A DNA stretch of 64,000 bases from Isoetes taiwanensis. Lineage: Eukaryota; Streptophyta; Lycopodiopsida; Isoetales; Isoetaceae. Location: contig JAJEKV010000011.1 of NCBI GenBank assembly GCA_021234155.1, positions 9,897,712 to 9,961,711 of the forward strand, given 5' to 3'. A program made the position numbers and the translations under genes. Shown piece by piece: positions 45,445 to 56,270 of this stretch. Position 1 is the stretch's first letter. Every line of letters begins with the position of its first letter. The notes beneath the pieces were generated by a model. That model saw nothing but the letters and a program-made list of their open reading frames with translations, searched no databases and was not told where the DNA came from.

Positions 45445-47910
45445 TGCCGCCATGCTATGGCAAAGATGTAAGAGCCAAGCATATATTAGCACTAATCCTA
45501 TCAGTTTGGTTCAATTTGTAAGATAATAGGAGAATGCTTCACTAGCATACATTCAAGTTTGAAGAGCAAAGGAAGGACAATTGACTCAAGTCACTCAAGA
45601 GATGCAAAAGGTCAAACAAGCATAGGAATTGTAGAGAAGAGAGAAAGAAGACCCCTTGAAGAGCATTCCATGGTATGTGATCATTTATGAGCTTGGCATT
45701 TTGGCATTCTTTTGATTTCCATCCTCATCCACTCCACCATCCCAAATAGCATTGGACCTTGACTCCTTCCTCATACACCTCCCCGGTCAAACTTGACCTT
45801 GAAAGTTCTTTCTAGTCAAAATACACCTTCATAAAACACCCACTTGCTCCATCAACCACTAGTTCAAGAGAGACTTGACTTAGTCATAACTTTGCTTATG
45901 AAGTCAACATTCCATGCAACTTGAGCAAAATGTAGAGAGGCTTGCAAAATCCCTAAGGGAGATGCTAAAAATTCAAATATGCCTCAAAGATGCCTCAAAG
46001 ATGCTCCACAAAATTTTTGGCTTCCTAATGAGCACTAGATGTGCCAAGTCCCCCTACACCTTACTACACACATCACACCCATCACCATTTCATCCTTTTC
46101 ATCTCAAAATTTATTTCTAAATATCATGGTTGCCACATCACCTTTGACAACTCATCATTCACACACATCATCTCCACATCATTCTAAAAAATTTTGACTA
46201 GAGAGAATTTTCAAATTCAAGTGGGCGACAAGTCATCATTCCCATTGGCCATGTCATTCTACCTAGCCATGCCATGTTTTTCAAATGCCACTTCATCCAC
46301 TCCCCAAATTCTTTCCAAACTCCAAAAAGCTCTATGGTGAAAAAAGACCCTAATATTATAGGGCACAAAAAAAAGATTCCCCTAGAAAAAAGAATTTTGA
46401 GAAAAGGCCTTATTTTAGGCATGGTATATGTGTTCTAGGAATCGTGCCATAGGGTGTAAGGGGTGCAAAAATTTTCCTATCTACCCCCTTAGCCTAATTT
46501 CTCTTCCAAGCCAATCCCCCCCGCGGAGCATCCGGGGAGCAGGGGCGGTGGAGGTACCGAATCCCACGTGGACACTGCACGCAATAATCAGAAGAAATCA
46601 AATTTTTGAGCCTTATATACTTTGTCTGCCAATTTGAATTGGGCCTGTGGGATATTTCTCTGCGAACTGCCAGAAACCTAAATCTGGAAAATGCCAAGAT
46701 CCGCTCAGAGAGCGACCTAACAAAACCATTAATTCAAAGACCTAAAACCAAATCATTATGTTTAATGCCATAAATGCTTAGTGCGGGCTAAAAGACAGAG
46801 GATTTGAAAGAAATGATGAAGATTTCAACGGAACTGTACATTCTACAAAAGGGGATTTTTCGCACAGAAGTTTTTTGAGGGCTTGAAGGCAAAAGAAGAT
46901 TTTTTGGCTTTGAAGAAGGACCGGCTTGACAACCTTGAGCTTGATCCTGACCTCCTATATTTACCTTTGATCCGGATTATTGACTCAATTCTTCGGATCT
47001 TTTATGTGCACCTATTTGATCCTGTGCCCAAGACCCTGAGCTTGGGATGTTATATTGTATCTTCTGAGTGACTGATTTAATTGAAAATCCGACCTTTGCA
47101 GCAGTTTGTTTGAGTTACTTTGTGACCTTTTCAAAAAAGCAAAAATTATCATAGGTTTGTTGTCATAGCGTGAGTATCTAGTGCCCATGCACATTCTTAG
47201 CTGTGTTTTGTCTAGCTATATCACAAACCCTTAGAAAGTGCAAAAGCCAAATCCCTGCATTGTAATGGAAAGTTAGCACTGTTAGAACATGAGGTGTTGC
47301 ACAACAGGTGTGGAACATAGGAGAGCCACTGTTTGAACTTCAATCCTGTCAAACAAAGTATGTGGAAGTAGACAACATAAGATACACGTGCAGTTGACCC
47401 TTACAAAACATTATCTCTCAAGAACATTTTCTTTTTACAGTCTTAGGCTAAGAATTATCAAAAGAGAAAATTGATCCTTTTCTCGTCAAGAAGAATAGTT
47501 GGCCCCTCAAGCAGTGCATAAATCTGAGAGAGATAGAGTTGATAGTCCCAAAAATTCATCACCAATATCGAAGTTCCAAACATCAGCTCTCCGCTGGGGA
47601 TATTGACCAAAAATTGACCTGGTCGTTGACTTGAATCTTGCCCATCTAGCCTACTCGACCTTGCTGAGCTTTTGCGACCAGGGAGTGACAAGTGTTGAGA
47701 ACATCAAGGAGTGATATCCACACCCATAGCCCCATCGATCACATTCTACAAGAGATTTTGTGAGGCAGACTTTTTTCTCTTCAGGGAAACACACTCCCAG
47801 TGATCTTTTGTGATTCTTTCTGGAATCTTTGCACCCAGAGTGGTTGCCTTAAGCAACCTGGAGGTTCTAAACCACTGAGGTTGAAGGTTTTGCCAGGATT
47901 ACCTTCAACA
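45445..47910 (+). repeat. 3' LTR (2466 bp) of the gypsy element
   Basis: Partner of 36971-39448. It is preceded by a purine-rich AAAAGGGGCTGGAAGA stretch (45402) that could be the polypurine tract, although about 27 bases lie between it and the LTR start. It ends ACCTTCAACA at 47910, directly before the GCGGG target duplication. Confidence 0.95.
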
Positions 47911-47915
47911 GCGGG

Positions 47916-48720
47916 TTCGAGGTTCTGTGTGTTTTCTTGGTTCTGTTTTCCGTGTGTTCTTGGGGAGAAAATTTGTGTTGGTTGACGGATCCGACCATGG
48001 CGCCTGGTACTGGTACACGCTCATTGATCGGCTACAACGCCAAGGCCACACCGCCATAGCGTAGATCTATATGGTTCCGGTGTTCATCAAGGCTATACAT
48101 TTCATCATTCCTTTTGTGGCTGTTCTTTCTTCCTAAACCTAGGTTTCATTGCTGATTAGGTCATATTAATTAGTCACTGTATGGGCGGGTTAGCAGCGAC
48201 TAAGGTCATGGAGTTTTTTCCTCAAAAATTGCTGCCTCTGTTTTTATCTGCTCTACAATGCTTCGTTCTGGAATCTACCAAACACTGGAAACAAAGTTTG
48301 CATGACAGGGTCCAATAATGGTGGTTATTGGAGAAAATTATACTGGGTCTGGGGCCAGATCTATATATATGAATTCCTCTTTTTTTTTCGCTTCGCCTCA
48401 ACGAGTCCCAAATGTCCTAACACGCACTCTGAGTATGCTATGCCGCTATTTTTGCTTGTATTTTCTTTCGCCAGGATCTAGATATTTAACACTTGGATTT
48501 CTTGCGTGCCTCCTCAATTCGGGTTGCGTTCGTGGTAAGCGTGACTATGCCGCTGACATGTGTCGACCGTATGGCGGTTTCAAAGGAGGAAGAATACCCA
48601 TGGTTTATACCTTGTTGTCTTCACCCCAGAGAATTTCTCAGAGCTGAGTTTTGCAAGTTGAATGAAGGATTTTAACGTTCTGATTTTGAAGCATAAGATA
48701 AGATTTGTTGAATTACATGC
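47916..48720 (+). promoter_or_regulatory. 5' region and possible first exon/intron of the XIP-like aquaporin
   Basis: An ATG at 47997 opens a 20-codon frame (MAPGTGTRSLIGYNAKATPP) ending at a TAG at 48057-48059. It could be a short first exon with a damaged codon, but no splice donor clearly joins it in phase to the exon at 48721, so this is weak. The rest is AT-rich intron-like sequence ending in a pyrimidine-poor ATTACATGCAG acceptor. Confidence 0.35.
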
Positions 48721-48931
48721 AGACATGGAGAGCTAGCATAGTGGAATGCATTGCCATGGCAGTCTTTGTGTTTGGCAGCATCACAAGCATATTTGTGGGC
48801 ATAGAGCAGTGCACAGGCTCACCCCTAGCAGCAATAAGCATCCTGCATTTTTTCATGATTGCATTCTTGATCATGGCAGCAGGTCCAGCAGGAGGAGGCC
48901 ATCTTAATCCTTGCATCACAACATTGAATAT
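48721..48931 (+). CDS. aquaporin exon with first NPA-type motif (XIP-like)
   Basis: After an AG acceptor the exon reads TWRASIVECIAMAVFVFGSI (helix 1), a loop, then ISILHFFMIAFLIMAAGPAG (helix 2) and GGHLNPCITTLN. NPC in place of NPA with a small Thr-rich follow-up is of the type seen in X intrinsic proteins, a plant and fungal aquaporin group. A GT at 48932 could be the donor. The rest of the protein is expected downstream; the exon with the LGGC loop is 13.7 kb away (62661), and a short piece (helix 3) between them was not found. Confidence 0.75.
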
Positions 48932-49060
48932 GTAGCATAATAACAGGGGGTTTTCTTTGTGTTTTTGTACGCTTTTCACAAAGGTTTTCATAAGATTTCA
49001 TGGCGTATTCGAATGGATGTACTAATGCGTACATCTAGAGTGCACCATTTCTTAGTCGTT
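48921..49060. repeat. dispersed repeat, partner of 36664-36830
   Basis: Colinear with the upstream copy from AATATGTAGCAT through CATCTAGAGTGCACC. It begins at the end of the aquaporin exon and forms the first part of the intron. Confidence 0.75.
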
Positions 49061-49773
49061 GATTTAGCCTTTTTTTTTTCAATGGTCCAACATCCAAGGG
49101 CTCACAACAAAACCCCTCTTTTTATTTTAGGGGCTGAACATGCAAGCCTCGTGGATAGCATTTTAGGGCATTTTAGGGCTTTTGATTCCAGACACATATT
49201 TGTAGCTTTAGCTTTTGATTCCAGACTGTTCAAGGATTTTTGCAAAGATTGCGCTTTGAAAGAGGCCAATATCTAAAAGGACCAGATTACAGCGATTCTA
49301 AGATCATTTTTTGAATAAAAGTTAAGTTCTTTCAAGGATTTCAAGCTTTTCGGCGATTTAGGGCAAATCCGCCACGAATGAGTCCAGCAGCAGCCAGTGT
49401 CTCGGGATTGCACTGTGGGATTACCAGAATAGCAGGGGCATGGATATTAAAATCGACAATGGATTTACGTAAACCGATGGCGGGGATTTCCACGCCCCAA
49501 GGTGCAACGGAAGTGGAAGAACCCCCGCTTCAGTAACAGGTGGTCCGACAAAGATATTGGATGTGGAACCCGTGGAGGATCCGGTAGAATGGCTCGCAGC
49601 AATACCGTGGAGGTACCGGGGGGCCGCCCTATTCCCCTGTTCAAATCGGGCAATCCCTAGTTACTTTGGTACCGCAACCGTGCATCTTGGCCCCGAAGAT
49701 TTATCGGCAGCCTATACCCCAACCCATTTCTTTGATCCAAGATAGTGTTGTGCCTAGTGGAAAGGATGGGAGG
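49061..49773. other. intron-like region with an unidentified GC-rich reading segment
   Basis: 49380-49745 is distinctly GC-richer than its left flank and has open frames (for example ending TPTHFFDPR at 49745, and MSPAAASVSGLHCGITRIAG from 49379). None resembles a known family, so it may be a fragment of another element. It ends just before the second gypsy LTR. Confidence 0.4.
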
Positions 49774-50359
49774 TGTTAGTCCCGTGCCTCCCCGCATACG
49801 TGACTATTCATGCATACCTACGCACTGTGTCAAGCTCAAGGATCCTCGGCCAACCACGGGGTCGACATCCAAAGCTCCAGAAGACCAAGCAGCCAGACCA
49901 CGCATCCAAAGCCTTTGGTCGTTGAACAAGAGGCGCCGCTGCATAAGTGACGGCCCGTCACCGCCCGGCCGGGCCAGCGATTCTAGGCACTTCAAGAGGC
50001 ACCGCCAACATTCCTGCAAATCATCCTCCTTCCGTGAGTCGGCACCGAGATCGATCACCGAGAGTGTCTATATTGGGCCCAAGGCCATTGTACTATATAT
50101 ATGAGTAGAGTTAGCTCATAAGTTTTAGATGAGTTTAGATTCTTGTCTCCTTTCAGTTTTCTCTCTATTGCGAGAGCTCATGTATTTTCATAATTGATAT
50201 CAAGGAAGCTTATCATCTTTCTCTCATTTGCTCTGTTTCTTCTTTTTCTTCTCTTTTCAAAGAAATCCCACGGACATAGTCCCCCGGACTCTCCTGTTAG
50301 ATCCACGGGTCCTCACAGAGGGCTGTCTTCCAGGAGTTCCCGAACCCAGACCCCAAACA
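49774..50359 (+). repeat. 5' LTR (586 bp) of the Tat/Athila-like element
   Basis: Partner of 60232-60813. It carries a TATA-like TACTATATATATGAG at about 50090 and a T-rich stretch near 50230. The differences between the two LTRs are few and cluster at CAG/CTG words (CCCGTGCC against CCCAGGCC at the start). Confidence 0.93.
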
Positions 50360-50569
50360 CTGTCGCCGCTGCCGGGTCTGATTTTATCCTACTTTCTTCT
50401 GTCGCCATATGTTCGCCAGTAATTTCACGCCCGGAAGAACTCCTTTCTCGACGGGCCTCTCTGGCTTGGAAGCCATCGGTGTCGGAAACTGTTCGTGACA
50501 TGTATGGATCTGCTTATGACATAGAGGGAGGCCATCTTCTGGCCTAGGGCTCATCCAGGCCACCCACCC

Positions 50570-51900
50570 CTCGTGTCCGGGCCTCGTCCCCCCCGCCCCA
50601 AGCGTGCAAACATTGCTCACAACCTCAGTCCCCTCATCACTATCAGGAGCCTTATCCGGCTCAACCTTCTCAACCGTACTTTCACACCCCTGAACATGCC
50701 TACATCCATCATTCTTCAGGCCATACGCCTCTTCCTTCACAACCATCATCTCCCCCGGGTGGGCACGGCTATCCACATGTCTCCTTTGCGCCTACCCAGG
50801 AATATCCTTTCCCTACGTTTCCCACTGCTCTTCCTGTTTACAACCTTACAGATCTCAAAACCAATGCTCCGGCTACTTCAGTTTCTCAACCGCAGTCACC
50901 CCTTCATCAGGGTCCGTCAGGCACAATGCCACATCCACCTCAACCTCAATATCCTCACTATACTGTTCCTGTCCAGCCCAGCACTTTCACATCTACCTTT
51001 CAGACTCTGAAACTGACTTATCCCACCTTTGGCAACACGAAAGGCAAACCGTTAGACCAAAGTGCTCAGGCCCACATGGAAGAATTTGAGGCTCTAGCTG
51101 TCCTAAATGGTCATGCGCAACCTCAACTGAAATTCCACATCTTTTCCACCACCCCTCAAGTGGCTCTCCCTCACCAATGGCTCATGTCCAACAAAAGCCA
51201 TTGAAACAAGATCGGTTCGAAATGCGACCGCTTTTTCGTCTCATTACGGAACCACGGATGATGATCAACTTCATCTCAAGCAACTCAATGAACTTCAACA
51301 AGAGCCCACGGAGTCCCGCCTCGGATTTTATGGATCGACTTCACATTCTCGCTAAGTAAGCTCAAGGAGTACCCTTGCCACAGAGCCGATTTTGGTCCGG
51401 TTTCTCCAAGGACTTCCTCCCGCTATTCGACTTCATGATCAATACTCAAGGCCCAAAAACTTTGAGCAAAGCTATCGACCTTGTCAATCACTCCGCAATG
51501 TTTCCTCCCGAGGCGGGGCTCTTCAAGAGCTCCCGCTCATTCCACCCGGCCATGGTTCCACAAACGGCTGTTCAGCCTCAACACACTAATCCACAAGCAG
51601 CCAAATCTGTGCCATATTTGCAAATATCAAGGCCATTTGGCCAATGAGTGCAACTCCACCAATGGCCCGCCTCATTGCAAGCGATGCAACATGTGCAATC
51701 ATGCCACCTTAAGAGTGCACTCGCACTCATCCCACACCGCTCCGCAACAAAAAATGGTTTATCAAGTACAAACCACACCTCAAAGAATAATCGCACTATC
51801 GCCACCCCACCTCTTCAAAAGTGCAGCCCACGCAAACTCTATCGCCAACAGACCAACCACGGGATCCAACCAACGCCCTCCTTTTTGATCCTTCTAAAGC
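50570..51900 (+). pseudogene. Gag of the Tat/Athila-like element
   Basis: A Pro/His-rich N-terminal region (50600-51000) precedes a capsid-like stretch (51000-51500) and a CCHC zinc knuckle CHICKYQGHLANEC at about 51609, with a second Cys cluster (HCKRCNMCNHA). Frames change often. Confidence 0.8.
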
Positions 51901-52689
51901 TCGCAGTTATCATCGCCAAGAATGGGGTCATACCACCACCGGCATGTCCTCAACTTCCACAAGTTCGTGTACGCCTTCCCCGGGTACAAATCGGACCACA
52001 TCGGTCCGCCTTCACTTACTTACCAACTCGCTAGCTAATGGCAAACAAGGCCCGCGACCAGTTCTTAAGAAGCCACCAAGAGCCCAAAGAATCACGCTTA
52101 TCAACCAGCTCCAAAGAAATCAACCTCACCGATCAACAAGCCCAAGAGGAAATTTTTCAGCACTTAATCCTCCAAATCCAAAATTGCCTAATTGGGTTGG
52201 TTTAGTTTCACGCCGCACCAAGGCATCACGCCCCTTGACTATTATTCGGAAGGGCACGCAAACCGCGCCTTTGCAGCTGACACCATTCCTCATGGGGACG
52301 AAAAAAGGTTCACTTTGCACCTGACTTGAAAAGCTCATGCCACATGTCATGCCCAAAGTTCGCCAAAGCATTTTGAACCTCATGCAAGCCGCCAAGGCCG
52401 CATTATTGGCAAATGTTCATGCCACCACTAGAGCTCAACAAAGACAAGATACACCTTCCACATCTCAACCTCCACGCCTCGCACATATCCCAATATTGCA
52501 GCCGAGGTTGACCTACTCAAAGAAGTTGCCGCTTCCCCACGCACTCCCGCACTGGAACCAAAGAGATCCTTTTTCTCATGTACCTCTCGAACTCCAAGAG
52601 GAGCTCGCCAAGATCAAAATTCCTTTAAGCTTGGCAACCATTTTAAAACTCGCCCCCGCTCAAGGACCAGCTACCACTCCCAACCGCTT

Positions 52690-53230
52690 TAGTTGGGGCC
52701 GTGGGTTACCTCTACACCCACGGTCCCATGCCACGGGGAAATCAACAAGTCAACCATGTTCAAATCGATGGAGGTAGTGCAAATAATCTCATCACGGATA
52801 AACTCCGCAAACAAATGGGCATCACACAACTCTTTCGCGGCCCCATATGACATCAAATTGGCTAATGGCCACATCACGAGACCTCAAGGCGCCACACCTA
52901 TTCTTCACATCAACATAGGTGATCTCCGCTTCCCATGGAATTTGGAGTGTGGAAAGTCATGAAGATCCGTGTGACTATGAAATGCCGGTAGGCGCACCTT
53001 TTCTCCGCCAGCAAAGAGTATCCATTATCGGGCCACGGACCGCTTAGTCATCACCGATGGTCATCTCAATGCCACCATGGACTTGCAAACAAAGTGTGAT
53101 CATTTCGCTGACAATGCGAACCTTCTCTCTCGCATTAATGCATTCTCAAGAAGCTCGTAATATTTATCAAGTTCAGCTCCACCACGAGGATGCCTCCGCT
53201 ATCCTACCCCGAATATGCCGATCCTTGGGG
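52690..53230 (+). pseudogene. aspartic protease of the Tat/Athila-like element
   Basis: The protease appears as VQIDGGSANNLITDKLRKQM (about 52760, with the D-G-G-S catalytic block), then a substrate-flap-like segment (LANGHITRPQGATPILHINI). Downstream LRFPWNLECGKS-type text indicates continuation in another frame. Confidence 0.75.
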
Positions 53231-53559
53231 AGAAATGACTCTTGATCGTGACCAGTCCGTGGGTCGCCTTGCTTGACCCCTACCCGCTCCTTGCAATCAA
53301 TCCAACGCTGATCACTTTTCAGATCCCCGCCACTCCCGCAACTCCCCGCTGATGTACACGCCGCCATGAAGCAACCACCGCTAGATGACACCGAGCAACC
53401 TCTTTTTCACCACGCAGTGCCACGATCCGTTATGCTCCAACCTCCTGCACATTGTCCAGATATCAAGTCATACCCCATATTCGCACTCAAGTCGATTGTG
53501 GACGCTGGCAACAATCAACCCGTCCCGCATTGCCGCAAAACCTTCCGGCTCCTTATCGT

Positions 53560-54900
53560 AATAAGGCCGCCACGCTGCTCAAAAAATTCAAACACATTTT
53601 CACCGAGTTACAAAGATCTTCGGGAATCAACAAAAGCTTGGGGAACTCACCATTCCTACCAAATCGATGCACGACACTGCTAGCAACGACAAGCATGTGC
53701 TCAACCCTAATTACCGCGGATCGCTGGCCAAGGCGAAATTGACAAACTCCTTGCCGCAGTTTGATCTATGAGGTCAAACATTCTCAATGGGTGAGCCCCA
53801 TCGCCATTGCCCTTAAGCACAATGGTAAGATCCGCTGCCCCGGTGGACTATCTAAACTCAATCAAAGCACCTGAGCGCGATCATTTTCCACTTCCCTTCA
53901 CGCACTTCCGAAGAAGTGGTCGGACATGAGATGTACCCTTTATGGATGGTTTTTCGCTACAATCGATCTTCCATCAAAGAATCTGATCAACTCAAGACCA
54001 CTTTCACCACCCCGGGGGCACTTTTGCCTACAAGGTGGTTCCTTTTGGATTATCCAACTCTCCTTCAACATTTCAACGATCATGCTCTCGCTTTTTCATG
54101 ATTTCATGAAGGAAAATCCCTTCTTGCAAATTTTTCAAGATGACTTCTCTCGTTTACAGCCCATGGTCTGACCATTTGATAAATTGGAACTCGCCTTCCG
54201 TAAATGTGATGAGTCCCATTAGTCTCAATCCCGAGAAATGCACCTTTTAAGGCCACTTCGTGTTCTCATAGGCCATGTTGTCGCCAAAGCAGAATCACCA
54301 CCGATCCCCGCCAAAATCGGTTGTGTGCTCAAAGCTCAAGCACCACCAATATCAAAGAGACACGCTTCTTTCCCCGAAAGGTCAATTATTACTCCACCTT
54401 CATACCGGATCGGCAGCCATTGCAGATCCCATTCATAAACTCACGGTGATCTAATCCACCGGCTTGAATTCCCAAAGGAAGCCGCTTCCAACAAATGAAG
54501 CTTTTGCTTACTCGTGCACCGGTTCTTGTTCCTCCTCAATGGGACAAGCCCTTTCACGCTCATGTCGATGTCTCGGGCGCTTGCTATTGAGCTGTTTTTT
54601 CTCAAGAATATGATGCGCGACACCGATAAACCAAATCGCTACGCCACCGAAAAACTCAATTCGCTGAAGAACTATTCTCGCCACCTGAGCGTGAAGCTTT
54701 GGGTCTCATTTTCTCAGGTCCAACGCCTGGCCATTACCTTTTGGGCAGTCAAATCAAGTTCTTTGTGGACCACCAAGCACTTCTCTATTTGATCAACAAG
54801 TCCACGCCCACGGGCCGCATTGCTCGTTGTCCTTCTTCTCCAAGAATTTGCTCCTTTTGAAATCGCTCATAAGGTCGGGTAAATCTCATGTTGTTCCGAT
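53560..54900 (+). pseudogene. reverse transcriptase and RNase H of the Tat/Athila-like element
   Basis: RT is recognised by YEVKHSQWVSPIAIALKHNG (about 53770), HFPLPF (about 53884), GGTFAYKVVPFG-like text (about 54020) and a degenerate IFQDDF catalytic region (about 54140). RNase H by LLGSQIKFFVDHQALLYLIN (about 54740) and TGRIARC. It needs many frame changes. Confidence 0.85.
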
Positions 54901-55099
54901 TATCTTTCACGCATCCACACGGATGATCCCGCAAATGGGTCTCGACGCCTTTCCCGATGCTCAACTCTTTTAGTCACGGCAACACCACATTGGTTCCATG
55001 ATTTTCAGCCAGCATTCTCCTCACAGTGCTCTTCCACCGTAAGATGAGACGCCTTTCCGCCAAGCGACAATCCTTGCCGCCATCAATTTCTCCGAGGTC

Positions 55100-56270
55100 C
55101 GCGGACTACACCATGGTTGCCGGACATCTCTACAAAAGGGTAAGGACACCATCCTTCGACGCCGTGTTCTACCTCATGAAGTTCCGCACATTGTTCGAGA
55201 AGCTCATCAAGGGCTGCGGTGGTCATTTTCATGGTGACACCACCAAGACGCGAAAATCCTTCTCGCCGGGTATTATTGGCCCACGCCTTTCAAAGATGCT
55301 CACGCCCACGCCAAGACGCAGGACGCTTTGCCGGGGGTGGGACGCCCCACGCCCGCGGACGCTTTCCCTTGACGCCGGCCGCCACGCCACTTCCCTTCAA
55401 AGAAATGGGGAATGGACTTTGTGGGACCTATAGATCCTCCCCGCGAGGCACACTCGCGTCCGATACATTCCCGTTTCTCACCGACCACGCCACCAAATGG
55501 GCGGAAGCTTGTGCACTTCCTGCACAACACCGCTGCAAGCACAGCCTAGAGTCCTCTATCAACAAATCATCACGCTGATTCGCCGCCTCTACCTGAGCTG
55601 GGTCGCTGACCGTGGTGTTCATTTCATCAATCATACTATCAAAGAGCCGACGGATTATCTCCCCATACATCATCACAAGAGCACACCTTACTATCCTCAA
55701 GGCAATGGGTTGGCGTAAAGCACCAACAAAACTCGGGTCACCATTCTCAAGAAAATTTGTGACGCTTCCCGCACGATTGGCATGCATTAAAACTTCCTAT
55801 CGTTTTTTGGGCCTACAATACTTGTTTCAAGATTGCTACGGTCACACTCCTTTTAAATTGGTTTATGGTCGAAGCTCTCATGCCATTTGAATATATCCTT
55901 CCAACACTGCTTTTCAACCAAGCATCGCTTCATAATCCACCAAATGCTTCTCAAAGAACGGGTCTATCAATTAGAACAGCTTGGATGAACTTCAAGGGAT
56001 GCTTATATTCGTGTTCTTCATGGACAACAGTTGCAAAAATCTTTACATGACAAACGCTTGAAGACAAAAAACATTCAAAGAAGGAGATTTGGTTCTTCTT
56101 TATGATTCCGTGTACAAAATTTTCCTGCAAACTCAAGTTTCGCTGGCTTGGCCCTTATCAAATTGTTCAAGTGGTTAGACCAAGCCGCCTTCCAACTAGC
56201 TGAATTAGATGGCACTCCATTACCTACATTGGTTAATGGTTTTCGCCTCAAAGCATTTCATCACACGTAA
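55100..56270 (+). pseudogene. integrase of the Tat/Athila-like element
   Basis: The core is MGNGLCGTYRSS-type text (a broken WGMDFVGPID, about 55405), DHATKWAEACALP (about 55480), ADRGVHFINHTIKE (about 55605), and TPYYPQGNGLA (about 55680, Glu lost in the frame break). C-terminal text (LKFRWLGPYQIVQ, LDGTPLPTLVNGFRLKHF) extends to about 56265. Confidence 0.85.

Larger units (their letters stand above)
36971..47910 (+). mobile_element. complete Ty3/gypsy LTR retrotransposon (10.9 kb)
   Basis: LTRs are 36971-39448 and 45445-47910, each beginning TGC(T/C)GCCATGC and ending CCTTCAACA. The 5-bp target duplication GCGGG is perfect (36966-36970 and 47911-47915). Internal order on the plus strand is Gag with two zinc knuckles, protease, an extra RNase H, RT, a canonical RNase H remnant and integrase. 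The frames are broken in many places. The element landed between an upstream segment and the 5' region of the aquaporin locus; removing it restores a continuous stretch CAGGTGCTGCGGGTTCGAGG. Confidence 0.95.

Noticed and set aside
47997-48059. First exon of the aquaporin
   Set aside because: The short frame ends in TAG, and no donor joins it in phase to the next exon. Kept only as a possibility in the regional entry.
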